Shown: piece after piece, positions 36,627 through 48,289 of the stretch | Layout of the letters: each line of letters begins with the position of its first letter | Position numbering within the stretch: position 1 is the first letter of the stretch | NCBI GenBank assembly: GCA_027604505.1 | Contig: JADIIX010000057.1 | Span: forward strand, 62,971-126,970 | DNA: 64,000 bases | Origin: Gonapodya sp. JEL0774 | Lineage: Eukaryota > Monoblepharomycota > Monoblepharidomycetes > Monoblepharidales > Gonapodyaceae | Reading direction: 5' to 3' | Notes under the pieces: model-generated | The model's database searches: none | The model's input: the letters and a program-made list of their open reading frames with translations, nothing else | Told to the model about the DNA's origin: nothing | Program-made: the position numbers and the translations under genes

Positions 36627-37790
36627 AGGGTGCAAATGGAGGTGAGGGTGCTGCGGGTATGAGAGAGTCAAGGTCGGGGAGTGTGGGGAGGTGGGCGGAC
36701 CAGTGAGTGTAGCCCACGGCGGTGATGTAGCTGGGGATAGTGCCTATTTTATATCGCGTGCAATGCAGACTGGTCATCTCTCTGTGATACAATGTACATA
36801 TCCATCAGATTTGCGAAAGGTGTAATATGTAGGAGGACTTGCATGCTTTGGGTGATCTGTTGCGATTGTCCCTTACTGTTCCGGCAATTTGCAACAGTTG
36901 GCTGATAAAATAGCTTCTTATATTTAGAACTAGACTGGTAACATGCTACAAGAGGCGTGCATCAATACAAACAAACAACTGGATGTAGTCGATGGCTGAA
37001 CCGATGAGTGGCGAATGGCTGGCTGGGGCTGTGGCGGCAGGGCAGTTTGGTCCATTGAGTCTCTCTGACAAACGGTAACGCAGAACTGCAATTGACAGTG
37101 ATATACCCGGTTGCGGTTATTGAATGCAAGACCGATAGCGCAGAAGGATATACCGTGAGTGGCAATTGAACTGCACTTGGTGGCAGACGGGCGGAGAAGG
37201 GTCCGTCTCCATCCCTGATGGGTTGGGAAACGCCAGTCCTTTCTTGTCAAAGCCAGAGGACTGGCGATCGAAGCCAACGACTGCCACAGCCGGAGTTCTT
37301 TCAATGGAGTACGGACGGTGGCTCTGAGATATGTGCGTCGTCCGTCGCTTCCTGCTGGGTGTCAGTCTCCCTGGGCAGCATAGTGAGGGATTACGAGACA
37401 GCATGTGGAAGCTATGGATTCCGTGTTTGGTGTATCAAAATATGGTGGTGAGTGTGGCTGCGGCTCATTGTACATGATCACAGGAGACAGGAGCGAGAGT
37501 TGCAGACGTGACAATCACGTCACCGTGACAGGCGTGAATGGTCCTTTCCCTCTCTGCCTCTAAGCGTCGGAGCCTCGGTCGGAATAGAGCCATGGGACCC
37601 GACTGTTCCTCCGGGGGTGAGCTTAGCCACTTCCGTACTAAATACTCTCCTTCTCCTCTTGCAGGTCACTAGACATTGCTGCCCTCTCGTTTGTGATATT
37701 GGTTAACGGACTAGCCTCCTGTGAAACCCACAGATTTACACCATTCAAAGCAATTCAATCACGTCCACGCACTTTCGACAACGCGCGAAC
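36627..37790. other. Gene-free region upstream of MCU
   Basis: 1.16 kb without a supportable gene. It holds the 3' flank of the FERM gene and the MCU promoter. The only notable structure is the pair of overlapping inverted repeats at 37506-37529. Confidence 0.55.
37506..37529. promoter_or_regulatory. Overlapping inverted repeats built from GTGA/TCAC half-sites
   Basis: ACGTGA-CAA-TCACGT (37506-37520) overlaps GTCAC-C-GTGAC (37519-37529). Three or four GTGA/TCAC half-sites lie in 24 bp, about 260 bp upstream of the MCU start. A dimeric (bZIP-like) transcription-factor site is a reasonable guess. Confidence 0.35.
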
Positions 37791-40215
37791 ATGCACGCTC
37801 CACTCCCACTGCACGCTTCCCCTCTCAGTCATTTTACCAACATCTCACCGCTCCCTCTCTGCTCCGCCTCATTCTTATCTCGTGCTCTGACCCACTCAGT
37901 CCCTTCCCCAATACCATCTGTATACCTTCTTCGGCGATCTGTATCCTCGTCTGCCCCTCACTGGTCGTCTCGCACAAAATCTTTAACGACAGATTCGCCA
38001 TCCGTCCGTCAACCTGAGCTTCTGAGCAAGCGCGCGTGGGATGCTGTTCACGAAAAATACAAGCAAATGTGGGGAGAGGAAGTGCCACCTCCTATCTCCC
38101 CTGCTCCTGCTGCGTCCACCATTTACCCTCACTCGCGCAATCGCGCTGACGCTCAGCTGCAACCCATCTCCACCCGCTCCCCTCCCCCACTCTCTTCTCC
38201 TTCACCAACTCGCCCAGCTTCCACCTCCCGTGGTCTGGCCACCCTTGCCGGCTCATCCACAACGGAGCACGAAATTGTTCCCGCAGACCTCCTCAGCCAA
38301 AAAGCATGGGCTGCCTTTGCTGAGATGTACAATCAGAAATGGGGCGAGGTTGAAAAGGGGAAAGTGGCTACCCAAGGAAAGACTGTGCGAGAACAACCCG
38401 GTCGGCAGACCGCACTCGGAAAAACTCCCAAGAACCGACCCTCTCCCCTCTTCTCCACCACCGTGACGACCGCCCCCTTGCACGCACGGGGCCTTGCCAC
38501 CACCCGGGGTCCTGTTATTTCCACCACGCCGTCTGCGTCAAAAGATTTGAAGACCTCTAGTGACCCTGCCCACCTCAGTCATCAAGCATGGGCCGCTTTC
38601 ACAATCCGGTACCGTCAGCTTTTTGGGGACGAGAGCGTCCCTTCAACGACCATTCGTTCCTCAAGGACGGAAACTCCCCTCAAATTTACTAACCACCAAG
38701 TGCCAACTCGCCCCATCGCATCTCCGGCCACCCGCACAACTGCGTTTACGAGTCCCGCACAATCACGCTCCCTCCACGCTCGCCCCGACTCCTCCTCATA
38801 CTCTACCCTTACCGCACCTTCAAGTCAGCCTACACCCAGGACTCCCTCAATCTCCGCCACTCCCACGCTCGCCCCCACCACTCTCCATGGTTTCTCGATT
38901 CCCAATACACCGCCTACGGCTGCAACCCTGGCTGCAGCTCAAGCGGGTGAGCGCAGGTGGGAGGACTGGCGTGAAGACGGGTTTGACGAAACAGCACCGC
39001 AAGGGCAATCACAAGCAGAAGCGTACGAGGCGCAACCTCCGGAGCTGCTCCCCCCACATTTAAGGCAACATGGCACTATTGTCTTGGGAGGAAAGTATGA
39101 CGTGGGGTGAGTTGCGATATGTTTCCTTGGCAGGACGGGGTATAGGTTTGTCCAACACTGCCATCAGGTACCTTACTTTCGCTACCCCGCGCGGCAACCC
39201 GAAGCTCCTTGTTCCTCTACCCTCCACTCGCCCTACTACCACGGCTATTCCTTTGCACCCGAGCCTTGCGCTCTCTTTTCTCTGTCGTGTTATCCGTGAT
39301 GAAGACCCCAGAGCTACTGGCATTCGAGTTTGGGACGCAGTAGGGGACGAGCACGGAAGGTTTTTGAGACCCGGAAACGTTTGGGCTGGTGATGCGACGG
39401 TGGGGGATGTGGTCAAGGAGGCTTTAAGTGGGGCAAGCAAAGGATTTTTCGTCGCGTTCGATGAAGGAGACGTACCGACGTACGTGAGGATTCCAACCTT
39501 TGAGGAACACGTGGCGCCTTTGCGGAAGCAGATCGAGGTGAGTTCGTGGACATCGCTTCAGTCACCTCGTTCTGAGACATTCGTTTTTACTCGTCCACTT
39601 TTGCAAATAACACCAGGACATTTCTGCTCGTCTGACTCAACAAGATTCCCTCAAACAAGAGTGCGATAAAGCTGCGGACCTTCTTTCGAGGAGGGTAGGG
39701 TGGCTTGGATTCTCGGGTTTCGCGGCGTACTGGGGAACGGCGGTCTACTTGGTGTATGGTCCAAGTGATTGGGATATGATGGAGCCGGTGAGTGTTATTT
39801 GTGGACACACGAACGAATATGTGAAAGTAATTTTTCTCATTTTGCATCTCAGATCACTTACTTTGTGGGGACTGGGTTCGGTTTGGTGGCTTACTTGTGG
39901 TACATGATAACACGATCGGAGTACTCTTACACCAGTCTAACGTGAGTCTGATCGCATCTCCAAGTTATGTCCCGGGTACTTCACCTTGCCCCATAAATTA
40001 TGTACAGCGCCACCGCTGCCGATTCGAGAAGAGCCTTCATGTATCGCAGCAAAGGTTTTGACCAGTCAGAGTATGAGGGATTGAAGGATAGAATGCGGCG
40101 ATTGAGGGAAGAGGTGAGTTTGTGGGTTGATTCACCAAGAGAGTACTTTGACTAAAACGGCTTTCAATTTCCCGTGTTGTGCCAGATCGAAAGCATTAGG
40201 GAGGACTACGCATAA
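37791..40215 (+). CDS. MCU: Mitochondrial calcium uniporter pore subunit (MCU)
   Basis: Six exons (37791-39106, 39168-39537, 39617-39787, 39853-39941, 40008-40113, 40186-40215) total exactly 693 residues. An Arg/Ser-rich mitochondrial presequence (FLSRALTHSV, LLRRSVSSSA) leads. The conserved core is C-terminal: a soluble domain (VIRDEDPRATGIRVWDAVGD, GNVWAGDATVGDVV), a coiled coil (ISARLTQQDSLKQECDKAAD), TM1 GFSGFAAYWGTAVYLVYG, the selectivity loop DWDMMEPITYF, and TM2 VGTGFGLVAYLWYMI, then a C-terminal coiled coil. The canonical DIME is DMME, retaining the Asp and Glu that bind calcium. The protein is about twice the usual size because of a roughly 370-residue N-terminal region with three spaced copies of a short helical motif. 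It takes calcium into the matrix across the inner membrane. No MICU or EMRE gene is in the window. Confidence 0.95.
38013..38636 (+). repeat. Three spaced copies of an AW-x-A-(x)-Y-x-WG motif in the MCU N-terminal region
   Basis: Copy 1 at 38013-38084 (LLSKRAWDAVHEKYKQMWGE), copy 2 at 38286-38354 (LLSQKAWAAFAEMYNQKWGE), copy 3 at 38571-38636 (LSHQAWAAFTIRYRQLFGDE). Spacing is about 91 and 95 codons. Copies 2 and 3 are each preceded by an RGLAT element, so the repeated unit is longer than the helix alone. Linkers are Pro/Ser/Thr-rich. Confidence 0.85.
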
Positions 40216-41518
40216 ACTTAATCAAAAGGGATTGATGGTTGAGGAGGGAGGTGGACTTGTGGAAACTGGCTGAAGGTCGTTCGAGGATTGAAACACAACG
40301 TCCACGGCTACGAGGAGGACAGATATGGAGATTTCTCACTCAAGTACATTCCGCGCCCACTAAGCGCATTACGCACCGTCACCACACGATATCCAAACAC
40401 GGATAACCATAATTTAGGCTAATTCGGTCTGTTTCTGGAGAGTTCAGTTCCACCACTTCCTACAATTGTCTCCCACCCCCAACCTTTGTCACCATTTTTT
40501 TCTTTTCGTGCCTGTGACCTATTTCGATGTATACCTAACATTATCATTTGAACCGCTTGTGGATCACATGAACGTGCCGGCGGCATCAATGCATCTCTTA
40601 TGTCCTTCTGCTCCATTTCAGTTTCATGTTTGGCATTTTGCAATCGTATCCATGGATGTACGGATCAACATTGTGGATGAGCACAATTGATGGCCACCGA
40701 GCACATGCTTCGAAACGAATCAGCGGCAGATAAATACCTCAGCCTTAAAAAAGAGGAAAACAAACGTCACTTTCTTCCATGTTTCAATCCCGTCGCCGAC
40801 GAAAGTAACCAATTATGTGCGCATGTGATGTACGTGCTCAGGTTCACTTCAGTCCAAGGTCATTTCGATGCACTCTGCCACGAACGCGTGCGCTCGCACG
40901 TCATAGGACCTCCTCATGCCGTTTTCCGGAATCTTACCTGCTGGCCGATCTTCTTCACGCTCCTGCGTCGCTGGAGCTCAACCCGGCCCTCCCCGCATCC
41001 CCCAAATGTTGCGGCCAGCCCTTTGACATGGAATTTGGAGGCTGTTTGTGAGATCCGACGATGTGCACACTGACTATCTTGACTGTGTTACTCCCTTTGA
41101 CACAGAGGGCCAAGAGGGGCACGTGATATGAGAACCTAGGATCTCATGCGCGAGAGGAAAGGAGAGTGAAAGGAAAGAACCACAAGGCATAGACCAGGAC
41201 ATGAGGGTGAGGGATCTGATCCGCACCACTGACAATCATGTGTTACTTCGCATGGAGAACGGGGATCAGCTGGTCCATAATCTACTCTGTTGATGGTGGG
41301 AATGTAAACTAGCTAGTACTAGATATCGGGATTGCGGGCGATTCAAAGACGTGCGAAAAAATGCGGCAAAAGGGTCTTTGGCATTGGGGTGTGGCTGGCT
41401 TGTGTTGTGTTTTCAAAAAAAGGCCGGAGGACCAGCAGGAGGGGGGAAACTCAACACTTGCTTCCAAATCGGGTGAATCCCCTGCCGCCATCGACCACGC
41501 AGCACTTGGCTGCGCCGG
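40216..41518. other. Gene-free region between MCU and the Sel1 gene
   Basis: 1.3 kb containing the MCU 3' flank and the upstream region of the next gene. Short open frames here have no conserved content. I saw no RNA gene or mobile element. A 5' non-coding exon of the next gene could lie here. Confidence 0.5.
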
Positions 41519-44500
41519 ATGTCAGTGCACGCTCGAGAGCCGCCGACGCGAACGCAGCTGTGGGCAGGAAGAGCGGCGGCATCATCGTTAGCAGAAGGAT
41601 CCGCTCGTGCGCACAAGCGACTTTCTCTCGCTTTTCTTGAAGGCGAGCTCGGGGAGCGAGGGGCGACAGGTGACACGAGAAGCGGTGGAGGCGGAGCCGG
41701 TGTAGACGGAGCAGGAGTCGAGCAATCGCGGAGGAAGGAGGCGGACGCAACCGGCTTGGGCCAACGAACATCGTCGACTCGATTCGTCTCACGGACTTCG
41801 GTTCTCCCAACCGCATCTGCTTCGCAAGTCGGTCGGTCTCCTTCGGGGTCGTCATCGACGTCCAATTTACCTCGCAGAAACCCAAAATCCCACCCGCTTC
41901 CTGCCTTCCCGCCAAACTCCCCAGAGGCTCTTGTGTACGGAAGCTCAGACTCTTCTTCTGCCGACTCTTCTTCTGCTGACTCCGCGTCAGACCGAAGGCG
42001 CTCTACTGACCGTCGTCTACCTCCTGCCGACGACCCTCTTCCAAACTACGACGACGACCCAGTTGCGCCACCACGACACTCACGAAGAACCGACTCCGCA
42101 ATGCCGGATGTAACACCGGGACGTGAATCGGGTGTGCTTGCCATCGATGAAGGTGTGTATAGCTGAGCAGTGGAAGTCGTCCTGAGGGAGAAGGCAGATA
42201 ATGAGGTCCATGGGATCGGAGGTGGTCGGCAACAGGGATGCAGCGCGCCGGACACAGAACCGCTCAAATGGAGATACCCCTGTAGATGGTGGTCAGGTGT
42301 ACTGTGTCTGACCTTCACATTTCTCCTCCGTCTCGACACCCTCTCTTCGGCATGAGCAGCCCTCAAAGCAAGCGTCGTCAAGACGACTGCCGCCCGCCCC
42401 TCTTTCGGCGCCCGCTCCTCTCGTGCCAACCCCGCAGTACCCGGGAATCCACCTATATCCAGTGCAGGTCCTGCACCAGCCGCAGATCCCACACCTTCCT
42501 ACCCTAGCCCCAAAATGGAGCCGTCTCAACCACCCCGACCACCGTCCGCCTCAGGCTCCCGCGGGACATCGAAAAAGTCTCATCGAACTTCCAAAGTCTT
42601 TGTGGACACGACGGACGATCTTCCGAACACCGTCGCCACTCCTGAGTCCACTGGCGGATCTTCGTCGCCCGACAGGTCAAAATCTTCTTCTCGTTCCTCC
42701 CGCCGCCCTGTACCCATTGGTGATGCTGAAAATTGGTCGGGGAGCGAACACACAAGCGACCCAGACATGCCTCCTCCCACAAAGAGATCCTCAGGATCCG
42801 CACCGGGATATGTTGGTTCGCAGGTACCTGTGACCACAACACCGTCACGCAAGGCTGCGTCGCTACCCCGTGAGTGCTATTCTGAAGTAGGAGCTTTGTG
42901 TGGTACGAAACTTGTCTGTCTTGCTAACCATACCAAATTGATTGTTTATCAAGGTCTTGCGGACATCAAATCGTCGTCTCCCGTTCTTAGTCCTACCCTC
43001 CGTTCCTCGCCTCTTGCTTTTGACGACTCAACGTCCGCATCCGCCGGGGTACCTTTACGAACGTATTCCTCACCTACCGAGGGCTCCTTTTCCCCCCCGT
43101 TTCCTGGCAAATCTGGCAAGAGCAGTCGCCGGTCCTCAAAACCCGATGACAAGGACACATTTGTTTCGTACAATGCCTCATCTGCATCAATGGTCATCTC
43201 TTCCTCATCCCCAACTTCTTCACCCACCACCGCCACCGCCCCGCCAAGGAAAAGGTCATCAGGATCTGTAACTGCTGACACACGAGAGCGGCAAGCGCGG
43301 GGAACCCCATCAATCATCCCTGTCGGGCGTTCTTTTTCAGACCCTTCCGTATCTCCCGTCGACCCCTCACCCACACCGCCGGAACGGGACCGAGACCGAG
43401 ACCGTGAGCGGACCACTTCGTCTCGACGATCCAAAGCTCAGTCCGTCCCTCCGAATTCTCGACCCACATCAATCGCCCGGGACTCTAAAGACCCACCGAT
43501 GTCACCGTACCTCGTCGCAGCGACAGCACCAACAAGCAGTAGGAGGAAGAGAGGGGAGGAAGGCGACAAGCCTTTACCTGATGTACCGCTGGGTCGAGAT
43601 CGGAATGAGCGAAATGAACGTGGTGAGCGAGATCGGGATCGAGAACGGGATGGGCCCCCTGCCCGCCCGCCCAGCAGGGGTGGCGGTGAACGGACAAAGT
43701 CCTCCCGGCACTCGCCCACCTCTCCAGATCCAGAGATTCCTGATCGTCCGCCAACATCGAGCCCTGAGGGAGACCCTTGGGCAGGTCAAACGCCAGAGGT
43801 GGTTATTGAGGGCGTGTCGGATGGGGAGGAGGAACCACCTCCGCAATTCATGACGTCCAGAGTTTTAGGCGCCCCTGGCGCGGCCCCCAGGGGGGTGTCT
43901 GTTGTGCCGCCTATGAGAGGTCAGCAGTCATCTGTTCTTTCGTCGGCGAGACAGGTGCCGCCGAGGAGCTACAGCAAGGCGGCGCCAATGGTATTACCTG
44001 GAGAGCGGGAGAGGGAGAGGGACCGAGAGCGAGAAAAGGGCGAGAAGTTGGAGAAAGCGGACCGTGGAGACCGTGGCGACCGTGGGGACCGTGACAGGGA
44101 CACTCAAGACCGCGATCGGGATCGGGACCGGGAACGTCGGGCCCGCAATGGCAGTGGCTACGACAGCTTTTCTCAGCCTCAACCGCCACCCTCGCCTATG
44201 CCTACCCCGTCGCCGGTGCCGTATGATGGTGGTGGATCACAAGAGATTCATATGTTGATGCAAGGTGTTAGGCCCGCTGTGGGGGGTTGGGATGAAGGCG
44301 ACGTAAAAGGACCAGATGGACGGACATTGCGGGATGCACGAGATGGGCGAGACGGGCGAGATATGCGGGAGGGGCGAAGTTCGCGGGATATGCGAGATGG
44401 GAGGGACAGAGAAAGACGTAATGGACGACAAGATGGTACTGGTTCGGGCGGGGTGCCTAACACAGCATCCGGCGGCGCTGCGATTCCTCCCCGATGGGCT

Positions 44501-46368
44501 TCCAATAACAATCCAATGGCCGCCACCCGATCTGGTTCCCAATCATTCCCTCCCCCCTCGAAGGCAGCTTCTCAGACGTCGTCGTCACAATCTCAAAGGA
44601 CAACTCGATCGAGAGAAGGCCCGCCAGGATCGAGCCCCCTCCCGGGTCCATTTGGAGGTTTGGCAGCGCCAGCAGCAGGAAGTAGGTCCAGGACAGAAAT
44701 GGACCTGGATTTGAGGTTCAATCCGGATGTCGTTCCCGAAGTGATAACGATCAAAAAGGAACCGGTGAACGATTACTGGGATCCCGTTTGGGTTGATAGA
44801 CTGACCAAATACCGAGAGGAAGTCAAGATGTCGGATGATGTGGATGATAAGTTCGCCTTTGGACGGTGGGTGATTGAGATGGGCTTGAACGGTGAGCTAC
44901 CGGTGTTGTTTTTTTATCTGTGGGTACACCGTGTCTGATCTTGATTTGCCGGTTTGTGAACATAGCGAAATGGTCTGACCCCGAACCTGCGTACGCTGAG
45001 CGGAATAAGGACGGTCTACTCAAGGAAGGGTCCCGCGTCATCAAAAAGTTGGCCAGAGGAACGCTCGGTGAGTGGCGAATCACTACCGTCGTTATCAAGC
45101 GTCTCACTCACTTTCTTGGTCAATCTCCCTCAATACTTCATTGATCCATCAGGCAAGCAAGGCCATCCCCCTGCGCAGTTTCTCCTTGCCGACTATCACT
45201 CCTCTGGCCAGGCTGAGCCACATATCGAGAAATCTCACGCCAAGGCGTTCGCTCTTTACGTGGCGATTTCGAAGGCTTATCGGGCACCCAACTCGATAAC
45301 AGGTACAGGCTCGGGGAAGAAAGACGCAGAGATGGCTGTGGTAGCGGCGCAGGCGACCTTCAGGGCGGGAACTTGCTGTGAGGATGGATTGGGTGTTAAA
45401 AAGGATCCTCTGAGGGCCGGTGAGGAAGAATGCTTCTGTTGCGTTGTAGTCAAATGCGATTTTCTCATGATTTCCACTTCATCATCCCCTTCATTCCCGT
45501 ACTTGATGATACAGTGCAATTTTATCGTAAAGCGGCCAGTTTCTCCGACACCCATGCCATGCACAAAATGGGACATCTGTATCTTACGGGTTCTCTTGGG
45601 GTCGCCAAATCACCCCGTGAAGGAGTGTCATGGTTGAAGAGGGCAGCTGCTCAAGCGGATGAGGGGTTCCCAGCCCCGTTGCACGACTTGGCACAAATTT
45701 ATGAGGGTGTTGTAGATACGGGTGGGGCGGCAATGAAGGTGAGTAAATCATTGCTCCGCAGAAATATGTTTGCCGTATTAAACAGGTAGTCGGGAACCTT
45801 TCTCTAGGACGTTGCATATGCGTATACACTTTATCTCCGAGCCGCCCAAATCGGATACACGAAGTCCCAGTATCAACTCGGTTTAGCGCACGAAATCGGC
45901 TTGCTGGGTCTTCCGACGGATGCTCGACGGTCCATTGCCTGGTACAACCTGGGTGCCCAGGCTGGCGATCCGGACTGTGAACTCGGACTTTCCGGGTGGT
46001 ATGTAACAGGTTGTGAGGGTGTACTGATTCCAAATGACGACCTCGCGTACAAATGGGCTCGCTCAGCGGCGGAGAAGGGCTTGGCACGGGCGGAAGCTGC
46101 ATTGGGTTTTTTCATTGAAAGCGGTGTTGGGTCTCCAGGTGATCTGAATGAAGCCAAGTACTGGTACAACCGCGCTGCTGAACACGGTGACAGGAGAGCT
46201 AGGGCTAGGCTTGAGGATATTGCGAATGGGCGAATGACCATTGGACACTCAACATCGTCACTGAACCGGCGGAAGAGTGTGCGTGACGAAACGGAGAGAC
46301 GGAGAGAACTTGGGAGGCAGGGGAGACTGGCGGAGGTGGATGAAGGAAAAGGGTGTAGTCTGCAATAA
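41519..46368 (+). CDS. Sel1-repeat chitin synthase activator (Chs4/Skt5-like), CaaX-terminated
   Basis: Seven exons (41519-42152, 42360-42869, 42954-44891, 44966-45067, 45153-45419, 45515-45738, 45808-46368) total exactly 1411 residues. The first two thirds are disordered: Ser/Pro-rich, then Arg/Asp/Glu repeats. The C-terminal third has at least seven Sel1 repeats, for example AQFLLADYHSSG, AMHKMGHLYLTGSLGV, SQYQLGLAHEIGLLG and AEAALGFFIESGVG. The protein ends in GKGCSLQ, a CaaX box (C-S-L-Q) of the farnesyl type. Yeast Chs4/Skt5 has the same Sel1-plus-prenyl layout and recruits chitin synthase III to the bud neck. By analogy this protein should target or activate a chitin synthase at the membrane. 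The start is the least certain point. Confidence 0.85.
43999..44420 (+). repeat. Arg/Asp/Glu mixed-charge low-complexity repeats
   Basis: Two blocks inside the Sel1 gene. About 43999-44145 encodes runs of RERERD, GDRGDRGD and RDRDRD. About 44311-44440 encodes DGRDGRDMREG-type units. The codons are purine-rich GAN/CGN and the reverse strand stays open, which creates long false antisense frames. Confidence 0.8.
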
Positions 46369-46569
46369 GCGCTCGTTTGTTCTGCGGTCGGCACATAATA
46401 TTCGCTAGTAGTACCCGGCCCTCCAACTGGATGTTTACATAATTCCGGACCCAGCTGGACTGGCTGCGCATGATATATATGTTCAAGAGTACGAGAAATT
46501 GATTACTTTGTGCGTCCACTTCTCTTCTCCCCGCATTGTTGTTGCTGCAAATACATAAATTAATTGAAA

Positions 46570-48153
46570 ATGTCAGTGACCCGCGTCGTCCCAGCGTCGA
46601 TTGCTCTTCGCTCTTGCTCGCGGTTCTTCAGCAGCACCACCACTTCTCTATCATCCACGCCGCCCCTAGTCTCCATCCCCAGTGCGAAGGCTCACTTGGT
46701 GCCTTCGTCGGGCGTCTACCCCAAGGGTTTCAAGGCAGCCGCTGTCCATGCAGGAATTAAAAAGAAATCAGGCGCACTCGACCTTGTCCTTGTAGCGTCG
46801 GATGCAAAACATCCTTGTACGGCCGCAGCTGTCTTCACCACCAATGTGTTCCAAGCGGCTCCTGTTACTGTGGATAAGGAAATCGTTCAAAGCCATTCTA
46901 CTCGCGTTCAAGGAGTATTGACGAATGCAGGATGTGCCAACGCTTGTACGGGAGATCAAGGGGTCACTGACGCTCGGGAATCATCCAAGTTGGCGGCGCA
47001 GGCTCTCCAATCTTCAAATCCTACATTGGTCATGTCCACTGGCGTGATTGGACAACCATTGAACATGGTCAAGATGCGAGCTGGGATTAGTGCTGTCGCT
47101 AGCCAGCTTGAGGAAGGCCACGATGCCTGGATGAGAGCAGCGTCAGGCATCATGACAACGGACACATTTCCGAAGTTGATGAGCGGAGAATTTGACCTAC
47201 CGTCAGGGAAGAGATATAGAATGGCAGGCATGTGTAAAGGCGCAGGTACGTTTGACTTTGTGGGCACCAGAATGAGGGTGTTGTACCCCAATTCACACCT
47301 GTGGCTCTCAATTATTCAAGGCATGATCCATCCCAATATGGCTACTATGCTCTCAACTGTCTACACGGACTTACCCATCACCCCATCCCTCCTGCAGTCG
47401 GCCGTGCGGTCAGCAGCCGATTGGTCGTTTAACGCAATTTCTGTGGACGGCGACACTTCCACCAATGACACCTTCGCAGTGCTCGCTAATGGTGCGGCAG
47501 CGTCCGACGCAAACTGGGGGATTAAAGAGGATGGTGTGGATTTCAGCGCCTTCAGGGATCAGCTTACCGAGTTCTCCGCTGAAATGGCCAAGCTTGTTGT
47601 GAGGGACGGAGAGGGTGCGACGAAGTTTGTGACAATTGATGTTGAGGTGAGCAGGTTATCCAAAATCCCAACGGAACTTGTGAAACCTGCGTCCGTTTTC
47701 AGGGAGCAGCGTCTTTCTCGGACGCGCACAAAATCGCCTCCACCATTGCCACGTCCCCCCTCGTGAAGACCGCTATGTATGGTCGCGACGCGAATTGGGG
47801 TCGCGTCATTTGTGCGGTGGGGTATTCGAGCATTCCTGTTGAGCCTTCGAGGGTCAACCTATGGTTCTCCAGCCCCTACGCCGGAGGCAAGACGCTTCAT
47901 ATTTTTAAGGACGGTGCTCCATATCAGATAAACGAGGATATCGCGGCGGAGATTCTGGCGAAGGAGGACGTGCTCGTGAAAGTGAAGGTCGGTGATGGAG
48001 AAGGGCGCGCGAGGATGTACACCTGCGACTTCAGTTATGATTACATCAAGAGTGAGCTGACCATCTGTTCCTTGAAGAATTTACAGTAGTTTTGCTTTTT
48101 ACTCACATATCGCTCTTTCCTTCGAAATAGTTAATGCTGACTATCGTTCGTAA
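46570..48153 (+). CDS. ARG7: Mitochondrial bifunctional ornithine acetyltransferase / N-acetylglutamate synthase (ArgJ)
   Basis: Exons 46570-47245, 47321-47646, 47703-48051 and 48131-48153 total exactly 457 residues. A mitochondrial presequence rich in Arg/Ser (SIALRSCSRFFSSTTTSLSS) precedes the ArgJ fold: SGALDLVLVASD, NAGCANACTG, STGVIGQPLNM, then GMIHPNMATML, where self-cleavage takes place before the Thr of the ATML motif to give alpha and beta chains with that Thr as nucleophile. Late motifs: DTSTNDTFAVLANGAA and AMYGRDANWGR. The last exon is 23 nt and encodes the conserved INADYRS end. The enzyme transfers acetyl from N-acetylornithine to glutamate in the arginine cycle in the matrix. 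Confidence 0.97.
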
Positions 48154-48289
48154 TTACATTGTGTCGTGGATCAGACGGCACTTCTGGAGTGAACTAGTTA
48201 TCTCCAAATAACAAAATGGAAACAAATTGACTACTTTACATGCATTTATCATCGTCCACCCGCTAACTGCTGCACTTCCGCACTCGTTC

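Noticed and set aside
41519-42166. Separate small Ser-rich gene before the Sel1 protein
   Set aside because: A clean GT-AG intron (42153-42359) joins it in frame to the following exon, and the seven-exon model sums exactly.
42949-44190. Long antisense open frames across the Sel1 gene
   Set aside because: They mirror the Arg/Asp/Glu and Ser/Pro codon repeats; they lack conserved content, introns or start context.
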